DNA of 11,318 nt from UBA9676 sp036522155 (GTDB lineage: Bacteria; Actinomycetota; Actinomycetes; Streptosporangiales; Streptosporangiaceae). The translations under genes and the position numbers were made by a program. The notes beneath the pieces are model-generated. The model ran no database searches and had not been told where the DNA came from. It worked only from the letters and a program-made list of their open reading frames with translations. Position 1 is the first letter of the stretch, and each line of letters opens with the position of its first letter. Shown piece after piece: positions 6,543 to 11,318 of this stretch. The stretch covers positions 1 to 11,318 of the forward strand of contig DATDGI010000238.1 of assembly GCA_036522155.1 (NCBI GenBank), given 5' to 3'.

Positions 6543-7857
6543 CGGAGGATCCTCCCTGGATGACTGCGGCGGGCGGCCGGCAGAGCCGCCGGTGCCAGGC
6601 AATAGCGGAAGTATCGGTGAGCGAGGCGATCTGGTCGACGACGACGCGCAGACGGCCGGCGTCGGACCCGGCGGCCAGATAGGCGGGCCGGAAGGCCGGG
6701 TCAAGCGCGTGCGGCGCCCCGGCCCGCAGGGCGTCCGCGAGTTCGGCGATCAGTTCCCGCTCCCGGGCCTGGGCCGCGGCCGCCCCTTCCCGGCTCATGA
6801 CGTAGTGCGAGGCCACCCCCTTGAGCAGCGCGCATTCCAGCCGCTGCGGCCGCGGCACGACCAGGTCGGCGCGGTAGCGGGTGAGCGGCCCGGCCTGGCC
6901 GGCGGCGGCGCCGCCCGCCAGTGTCGCCTCCTGCGCGGCCCCGCAGAACCGCCCGATCAGCTCGCTGGTCAGGTTCTTGAGGCCGGCCAGGCTGGCCGGG
7001 CTGCCGTCGAACACCGGCGGCCAGCAGGGCAGGGCCAGCAGCGCGCGCAGCACCTCGGCCAGTTCGGCCACGCTGACCCCGGGCGGGCTGTAGTAGGCGG
7101 CGGTGAGTTCGGCCACCACCTGCTGGGCCGGCCGGTCGTGCAGCCCGCCGAGGGTGATGTACCCGGCGTGCAGCCCGTCCTCCAGGTCGTGCACCGAGTA
7201 GGCCACGTCGTCGGCCCAGTCCATGACCTGGGCTTCCAGGCAGGTGCGCCGGCCTGGCGCCCCGTCCCTGATCCAGCCGAACACCCCGGCGTCGTCATCG
7301 TAGAAGCCGAACTTGCGCGGCCCCTCGGTACTGCCCGCCACCGGCTGGCCGGACGGCTGGCCGGCGTCGGCGGGCCAGGGGTACTTGATGGTCGCGTCCA
7401 GCGTGGCCCGGGTCAGGTTCAGCCCCGCGCCCGGCACCTTCGCCTCCAGCCGGGTCAGCAGCCGCAGGCTCTGCGCGTTCCCCTCGAACCCGCCACAGCT
7501 CGCGGCCAGCTCGGACAGGGCGGCCTCGCCATTGTGGCCAAACGGCGGGTGCCCCAGGTCGTGCGCCAGGCAGGCGGCGTCAACCAGGTCGGGATCGCAG
7601 CCGAGCACGCCGCCGAACTCGCGCCCGATCTGCGCGCACTCCAGCGAGTGGGTGAGCCGGGTGCGCGGGAAGTCGCCCGCGCCCACCGCCACCACCTGGG
7701 TCTTGGCCGCGAGCCGCCGCAGCGCCGAGGAATGCAGCACCCGGGCCCGGTCGCGCACGAATGGCCCCCGCTGGTAGGTCCCAGGGACCGTCCGCTTGCC
7801 CGGCTCAGCCGTCCAGCGGGCGGTCGCGTGCGCGTCGTAGCCCGGGTGCCCGGTCAC
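6532..7857 (-). CDS. dgt: Deoxyguanosinetriphosphate triphosphohydrolase-like protein (dNTPase)
   Basis: An HD-domain dNTP triphosphohydrolase that splits dNTPs to deoxynucleosides and triphosphate, helping control dNTP pools. In 441 aa the metal site is clear: H70 in RTRLTHSLE, H99-D100 in AHDLGHPPFGHNGE, and a later aspartate in MDWADDVAYSVHDLEDG (D213-D217). The early ERGPFVRDRARVLHSSALRRL-like segment (29-50) is also typical. The start is GTG 7857, whose GTGA overlaps the TGA of ppdK (4 bp), so translation is likely coupled; there is no good independent Shine-Dalgarno. The stop TGA (6532-6534) lies 11 bp inside the next gene. An insert rich in Pro, Gly and Ser (about 163-182) interrupts the conserved region. 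Dgt is next to dnaG in some actinobacteria; here they are in the same neighbourhood but separated by about 3 kb. Confidence 0.95.
   Translation of the reverse strand: MTGHPGYDAHATARWTAEPGKRTVPGTYQRGPFVRDRARVLHSSALRRLAAKTQVVAVGAGDFPRTRLTHSLECAQIGREFGGVLGCDPDLVDAACLAHDLGHPPFGHNGEAALSELAASCGGFEGNAQSLRLLTRLEAKVPGAGLNLTRATLDATIKYPWPADAGQPSGQPVAGSTEGPRKFGFYDDDAGVFGWIRDGAPGRRTCLEAQVMDWADDVAYSVHDLEDGLHAGYITLGGLHDRPAQQVVAELTAAYYSPPGVSVAELAEVLRALLALPCWPPVFDGSPASLAGLKNLTSELIGRFCGAAQEATLAGGAAAGQAGPLTRYRADLVVPRPQRLECALLKGVASHYVMSREGAAAAQARERELIAELADALRAGAPHALDPAFRPAYLAAGSDAGRLRVVVDQIASLTDTSAIAWHRRLCRPPAAVIQGGSSDAR
6551..6556 (-). promoter_or_regulatory. Ribosome binding site fixing the oxidoreductase start
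   Basis: GGGAGG on the minus strand lies 8 nt before ATG 6542, inside the end of dgt. It is embedded in the perfect 12-bp palindrome GGAGGATCCTCC (6544-6555). In RNA the palindrome could mask the site when no ribosome is finishing dgt. That is speculative, because such a self-complement leaves little loop. Confidence 0.65.
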
Positions 7858-10541
7858 CTGCTGTCGCTACCGCCGGCGGTTTCGATGACCACCGCCCGGC
7901 CGGCCTCCAGCCGTGCCACCGGTACCCGGAACGGCGAGCAGGACACGTAGTCGAGCCCCACCTGGTGGAAGAAGTGCACCGAGTCGGGGTCGCCGCCGTG
8001 CTCGCCGCAGACGCCGAACTCCAGTTCCGGCCGCGCCGCCCGGCCTTCCTCGACCGCGATCCTGATCATGCGGCCGATGCCCTGCACGTCGATGGTCTCG
8101 AACGGGGAGACACCGAAGATGCCCAGCTCGATGTAGCGGCTGAAGAACGCCCCCTCCACGTCGTCGCGGGAGAAGCCCCAGCCCATCTGGGTCAGGTCGT
8201 TGGTGCCGAAGGAGAAGAACTCCGCGCTGCGGGCGATCTCGCCGGCGATCATGGCCGCCCGCGGCACCTCGATCATGGTGCCGATCAGGGTGTGCACGTG
8301 CACACCGGTCTCCTTCTCCACCGCGGCCAGCACGTTGGCGGTCTGCTCGCGGGTGATCTCCATCTCCTGCACCGCCGCGGTCAGCGGGATCATGACCTCC
8401 GGCCGGGGGTTGCCACCGGCCTGCTTGCACTCCGCCGCCGCGTGCGCGATGGCCCGCACCTGCATGTCGAACAGGCCGGGAATGACCAGGCCGAGCCGGA
8501 CCCCGCGCAGGCCGAGCATGGGGTTCTGCTCGTGCAGGCGCCGGACCGCCGCCAGCAGCCGCCGGTCCTGATCGGTGGCCGCGTCGCCGGCCAGCGCGAC
8601 CTTCACCGAGATGTCGGTCAGGTCGGGCAGGAACTCGTGCAGCGGCGGGTCGATCAGCCGGATGGTGACGGGCAGCCCGTCCATCGCCCGCAGGATGTCC
8701 ACGAAGTCGCCGCGCTGCAGCGGCTCCAGCGCGTCCAGCGCCTGCTGCCGGCCGGCGTCGTCCTCGGCCAGGATCAGCCGCTCGACCAGCTGGCGGCGCT
8801 CACCCAGGAACATGTGCTCGGTCCGGACCAGGCCAACCCCGCCCGCGCCGAACCGGCGGGCCCGGGCGCAGTCGTCCCCGGTGTCGGCGTTGGCGAACAC
8901 GCCCAGGCGGCGCCGCGCGTCGGCGTGCTTCATCAGCCGGTCCACCGCGCTGACCAGGTCGTCGGCCTCCGGGGCGAGCCCGCCTTCGAAGTAGGTGACC
9001 ACCGGCGAGTCGGCCACCGGCATCTCACCCAGATAGACCGCTCCGCTGGTGCCGTCGATCGAGAGCATGTCGCCCTCGGCCACCACCACCCCGCCGGGCG
9101 CGGTGAGCTTGCGGCCGGGGATATCCACTTCGAGTTCCTCGGCGCCGCAGACGCAGGTCTTGCCCATGCCCCGGGCGACCACGGCGGCGTGGCTGGTCTT
9201 GCCGCCCCGGCTGGTCAGGATGCCCTGGGCCGCGATCATCCCGTGCAGATCGTCGGGGTTGGTCTCCCGCCGGACCAGGATCACCCGCTCACCCGCCTCG
9301 GCCATCTCCACCGCCCGGCCGGAGTCGAACACGGCCCTGCCGACCGCGGCGCCGGGCGAGGCGCTGATTCCGGTGGCGATCCGGGTGGCCGCGTGCCCGA
9401 GGTCGAACCGGGGGAACATCAGCTGCGCGAGCTGGTCCCCGGTGACCCGCAGCAGCGCCTCGTCGGTGTCGATCAGGCCCTGGTCGATCAGCTGGGTGGC
9501 GATCCGGAACGCGGCCGCGGCGGTGCGCTTGCCGACCCGGGTCTGCAGCATCCAGAGCTTGCCGCGCTCGATGGTGAACTCGATATCGCACAGGTCCCGG
9601 TAGTGGTTCTCCAGCGTCTCCATGATCTGCAGCAGCTGCTTGTAGGACGCCGCGTCGATCTGCTCCAGGTCCTGTAGCGGGACGGTGTTGCGGATGCCCG
9701 CCACCACGTCCTCACCCTGGGCGTTCTGCAGGTAGTCGCCGTAGATGCCCGGCTGGCCGGTGCCCGGGTCGCGGGTGAAGGCGACCCCGGTGCCCGAGTC
9801 CATGCCCAGGTTGCCGAACACCATCGCCACCACGTTGACCGCGGTGCCCAGGTCGGCCGGGATGCGCTCCTGCCGCCGGTACAGGATCGCCCGGTCGGCG
9901 TTCCAGGAGTTGAACACGGCCATGATGGCCAGATCCATCTGCTCCCGCGGATCCTGCGGGAAGTCCCGGCCCGCCTGCTCGCGGACGATGCCCTTGAACT
10001 CGTCCACGATCCGGCGCAGGTCATCGGCGTCCAGGTCAAGGTCGTTGCGGGTGCCCTTGGCGTCCTTCGCCTTGTCCATCACGTGCTCGAAGGTCTCGCC
10101 CTCGATGCCGAGCACGGTCTTGCCGAACATCTGGATCAGCCGGCGGTAGGAATCCCAGGCGAAGCGCTCGTTGCCGGCCTGCCGCGCCAGGCCAGCGACC
10201 GACTCGTCGGACAGGCCGATGTTCAGGACCGTCTCCATCATCCCCGGCATGGAGAACTTGGCCCCGGAGCGGACGCTGACCAGCAGCGGGTCGGCGGGGT
10301 CGCCGAGGCGGCGGCCCATGGCCGTCTCCAGATCCCGCAAGTGCCCGCTGACCTCGTCGGGCAGCCCGGCGGGAACCTCACCATGGCGCAGGAAATGGCG
10401 GCAGGCCTCGGTGGTAATGATGAACCCGGGCGGCACCGGCAGCCCCAGATTGGTCATCTCCGCCAGGTTCGCGCCCTTGCCACCCAGCAGATCCTTGAGG
10501 TCCTTGTTGCCCTCGGTGAAGTCGTAGACGAGCTTGCCCAC
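7854..10541 (-). CDS. ppdK: Pyruvate, phosphate dikinase
   Basis: PPDK interconverts pyruvate + ATP + Pi and PEP + AMP + PPi through a swinging phosphohistidine domain. The 895 aa match the usual length of about 870-900. An N-terminal nucleotide-binding part (about 1-340) contains LLGGKGANLAEM (18-29) and VSVRSGAKFSMPGMM (88-102). The central phosphohistidine domain carries GGKTSHAAVVARGMG with H451. The C-terminal TIM-barrel (about 520-880) carries FSFGTNDLTQM and the catalytic C845 in GVCGEHGGD. No truncation or missing key residue is visible. The start is GTG 10541 with AAGGAG 8 nt upstream. It is the first gene of the ppdK-dgt-oxidoreductase operon and divergent from an ECF sigma gene. 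No PPDK regulatory kinase/phosphatase gene is present in the window. Confidence 0.98.
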   Translation of the reverse strand: MGKLVYDFTEGNKDLKDLLGGKGANLAEMTNLGLPVPPGFIITTEACRHFLRHGEVPAGLPDEVSGHLRDLETAMGRRLGDPADPLLVSVRSGAKFSMPGMMETVLNIGLSDESVAGLARQAGNERFAWDSYRRLIQMFGKTVLGIEGETFEHVMDKAKDAKGTRNDLDLDADDLRRIVDEFKGIVREQAGRDFPQDPREQMDLAIMAVFNSWNADRAILYRRQERIPADLGTAVNVVAMVFGNLGMDSGTGVAFTRDPGTGQPGIYGDYLQNAQGEDVVAGIRNTVPLQDLEQIDAASYKQLLQIMETLENHYRDLCDIEFTIERGKLWMLQTRVGKRTAAAAFRIATQLIDQGLIDTDEALLRVTGDQLAQLMFPRFDLGHAATRIATGISASPGAAVGRAVFDSGRAVEMAEAGERVILVRRETNPDDLHGMIAAQGILTSRGGKTSHAAVVARGMGKTCVCGAEELEVDIPGRKLTAPGGVVVAEGDMLSIDGTSGAVYLGEMPVADSPVVTYFEGGLAPEADDLVSAVDRLMKHADARRRLGVFANADTGDDCARARRFGAGGVGLVRTEHMFLGERRQLVERLILAEDDAGRQQALDALEPLQRGDFVDILRAMDGLPVTIRLIDPPLHEFLPDLTDISVKVALAGDAATDQDRRLLAAVRRLHEQNPMLGLRGVRLGLVIPGLFDMQVRAIAHAAAECKQAGGNPRPEVMIPLTAAVQEMEITREQTANVLAAVEKETGVHVHTLIGTMIEVPRAAMIAGEIARSAEFFSFGTNDLTQMGWGFSRDDVEGAFFSRYIELGIFGVSPFETIDVQGIGRMIRIAVEEGRAARPELEFGVCGEHGGDPDSVHFFHQVGLDYVSCSPFRVPVARLEAGRAVVIETAGGSDSR

Positions 10542-10549
10542 TGCGCGCT

Positions 10550-10555
10550 CTCCTT
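10550..10555 (-). promoter_or_regulatory. Ribosome binding site of ppdK
   Basis: AAGGAG on the minus strand lies 8 nt before GTG 10541. It supports that start even though GTG is not the most common start codon. Confidence 0.8.
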
Positions 10556-10634
10556 GCGCCCGGCCCGGCCTTGCGCATCAGCGAAAATGGCGGGCGGCGA
10601 GTCGATGTCCGGCCGTTAGGCCCCAACGCATTGG

Positions 10635-10640
10635 ACTCTA
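10635..10640 (-). promoter_or_regulatory. Possible -10 box of the ppdK operon
   Basis: TAGAGT on the minus strand fits TAnnnT and lies in the 181-bp divergent gap. It would give a leader of about 85 nt before ppdK. The -35 region is not convincing, so this is a weak call; I see no better candidate in the gap. Confidence 0.3.
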
Positions 10641-10688
10641 CCGAGCGTGGGCGGCTGGTGGCCGGCGGGCATCCGATTCGGCGCGGCA

Positions 10689-10716
10689 GGCAACCAACGG
10701 GACGGGCAGGCGTCTC
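10689..10716 (+). promoter_or_regulatory. Probable ECF-type promoter of the SigE-family sigma gene
   Basis: GGCAACC (10689-10695) and CGTCTC (10711-10716), separated by 15 nt, match the general ECF pattern of an AAC-containing -35 and a CGTC-type -10. The start codon GTG 10723 follows 6 nt after the -10 element, so the transcript would begin at or very near it (leaderless). There is no Shine-Dalgarno sequence there. Such a promoter upstream of an ECF sigma gene commonly means autoregulation. Confidence 0.5.
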
Positions 10717-10722
10717 TGATAC

Positions 10723-11286
10723 GTGGACACCGACTTCGCGCGGCATCCCCACCCCGCCACCGCTTCCGAACGGCAGGCCGCCGCGCGGCGTGCGGTCACC
10801 GACCTGTACCAGGCGCACGCGGTCGGCCTGATCCGGCTCGCGCTGGTGATGCTGGGCGACCGCCCCACCGCCGAGGACGTGGTGCAGGAGGCGTTCTGCG
10901 GGCTCTACCGCCGCTGGGACCGGCTCGCGGACCAGGCGAAGGCCCTGACCTACGTACGGTCTTCGGTGCTGAACGGCTGCCGCACCGTGCTGCGTTACCG
11001 GGGCCGGCGGCACGGCCAGACCGGCACGGCCGGCCAGGAGCCGGCCGGCGGGTGGCAGACGGCCGAGTCAGCCGAATCGTCGGTCCTGGTCGGTGAGGAA
11101 CACCGGGCCGTGCTGGCGGCCCTGCGCCGGCTGCCGGCCCGGCAGCGCGAAGCGCTGGTCCTGAGGTTCTACCTGGACCTGCCGGAGCCGGAGATCGCCC
11201 GGGCCATGGGGGTCAGCCCGGGCACGGTCAAGTCCACCACGTCGCGGGCGCTCACCGCGCTCGGCCGGCTCGTCGGGGAGGCATGA
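10723..11286 (+). CDS. SigE-family ECF RNA polymerase sigma factor
   Basis: A 187-aa group-4 sigma factor with only regions 2 and 4. Region 2 (about 24-95) includes VTDLYQAHAVGLIRLALVML, the core-binding TAEDVVQEAFCGLYRRW and VRSSVLNGCRTVLR. A Gly/Gln/Glu-rich linker (about 97-120) leads to region 4 (about 128-183), with LRRLPARQREALVLRFY and the DNA-binding helix-turn-helix LPEPEIARAMGVSPGTVKSTTSRAL. The wording of region 2 and LPARQREALVLRFYLDL is typical of the actinobacterial SigE-family group. GTG 10723 is the likely start because it follows the ECF-like promoter closely and the next in-frame starts would cut region 2. The stop overlaps the next gene, which is a candidate anti-sigma or cognate membrane protein. 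The regulon and inducing signal cannot be read here. Confidence 0.95.
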   Translation: MDTDFARHPHPATASERQAAARRAVTDLYQAHAVGLIRLALVMLGDRPTAEDVVQEAFCGLYRRWDRLADQAKALTYVRSSVLNGCRTVLRYRGRRHGQTGTAGQEPAGGWQTAESAESSVLVGEEHRAVLAALRRLPARQREALVLRFYLDLPEPEIARAMGVSPGTVKSTTSRALTALGRLVGEA

Positions 11287-11318
11287 TGACCGGCACCGAG
11301 GCCCGGCTGGTGGCCGCC
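11286..11318 (+). CDS. 5' end of a gene coupled to the ECF sigma gene (partial)
   Basis: ATG 11286 shares one base with the sigma stop TGA (11284-11286); an in-frame ATG at 11283 gives an ATGA overlap instead. GGAG (11277-11280) is 5 nt before 11286 and only 2 nt before 11283, so 11286 fits better. Only MTGTEARLVAA is visible before the window ends. Genes in this position next to SigE-family sigma factors are often anti-sigma or membrane proteins, but the family cannot be seen here. Confidence 0.6.
   Translation, partial: MTGTEARLVAA

Noticed and set aside
6543..6704. 54-residue N-terminal extension of the oxidoreductase
   Set aside because: It is Pro/Ser-rich, lies within the dgt coding region, and ATG 6542 has GGGAGG at good spacing right before the flavoprotein motif.
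6592..7950. Plus-strand open frame of 452 codons opposite dgt
   Set aside because: Antisense to the conserved HD-domain gene, with Gly/Arg/His-rich low-complexity product and no motif.
7761..9677. Very long plus-strand open frame (638 codons) opposite ppdK and the 5' part of dgt
   Set aside because: It lies antisense to unmistakable PPDK, its product is a low-complexity His/Gly/Asp/Arg mix typical of a GC-rich shadow frame, and no domain is visible.
10552..10576. Direct repeat of CCTTGCGC (10552-10559 and 10569-10576) upstream of ppdK
   Set aside because: It is only 8 bp, one copy overlaps the Shine-Dalgarno region, and in GC-rich DNA this is not strong evidence of an operator.
1..11318. 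CRISPR array, tRNA, rRNA or complete transposon
   Set aside because: No regularly spaced repeats, no tRNA-like cloverleaf or rRNA sequence, and no transposase reading frame were recognised anywhere in the window.

Overview
The window is a GC-rich (roughly 70% or more) actinobacterial chromosomal segment. The evidence is strong G/C third-position bias, GTG starts, promoters that look leaderless, a HrdB/SigA-like sigma factor, and close linkage of dnaG and dgt, which are also neighbours in Mycobacterium tuberculosis. I cannot name the genus from sequence alone. Most of the content is core metabolism and information processing.

Layout, left to right. (1) 1-107 is the 3' end of an unrecognised plus-strand gene. 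(2) On the minus strand, dnaG (1434-3347, DNA primase) lies upstream of an RpoD/HrdB-type sigma-70 gene (155-1315). The order matches the dnaG-rpoD order of the classical macromolecular synthesis operon. Here a strong hairpin and a probable separate promoter sit between the two genes. (3) Divergent from dnaG is a HAD-family phosphatase (3448-4167), probably read from a leaderless message. (4) A 105-bp gap holds a hairpin and two sequences close to DnaA boxes. (5) 4273-5277 is an orphan plus-strand gene with an AbiEi-like winged-helix N-terminus and a DUF559/VSR-like nuclease C-terminus. It is the only accessory-looking gene. Its stop codon lies inside a perfect 24-bp-arm inverted repeat. (6) A tight minus-strand operon runs ppdK (10541 to 7854), dgt (7857 to 6532) and an FAD/NAD(H) oxidoreductase (6542 to 5313), with a 4-bp and an 11-bp gene overlap. 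The inverted repeat at 5249-5297 probably ends both this operon and the convergent orphan gene. (7) Divergent from ppdK is a SigE-family ECF sigma factor (10723-11286) behind an ECF-like promoter, overlapping the start of another gene that leaves the window.

How the genes work together: primase and a principal-type sigma factor represent replication and transcription. PPDK interconverts pyruvate and PEP, Dgt degrades dNTPs, and the oxidoreductase probably moves electrons from NADH to a ferredoxin-like partner. No link between those three activities is evident beyond co-transcription. The points most worth following are the long perfect inverted repeat that supplies the C-terminus of the orphan nuclease gene, the orphan gene itself, the ECF promoter placed for leaderless autoregulation, and the unusual linker of the sigma factor. 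I did not find a clearly new multi-gene system.
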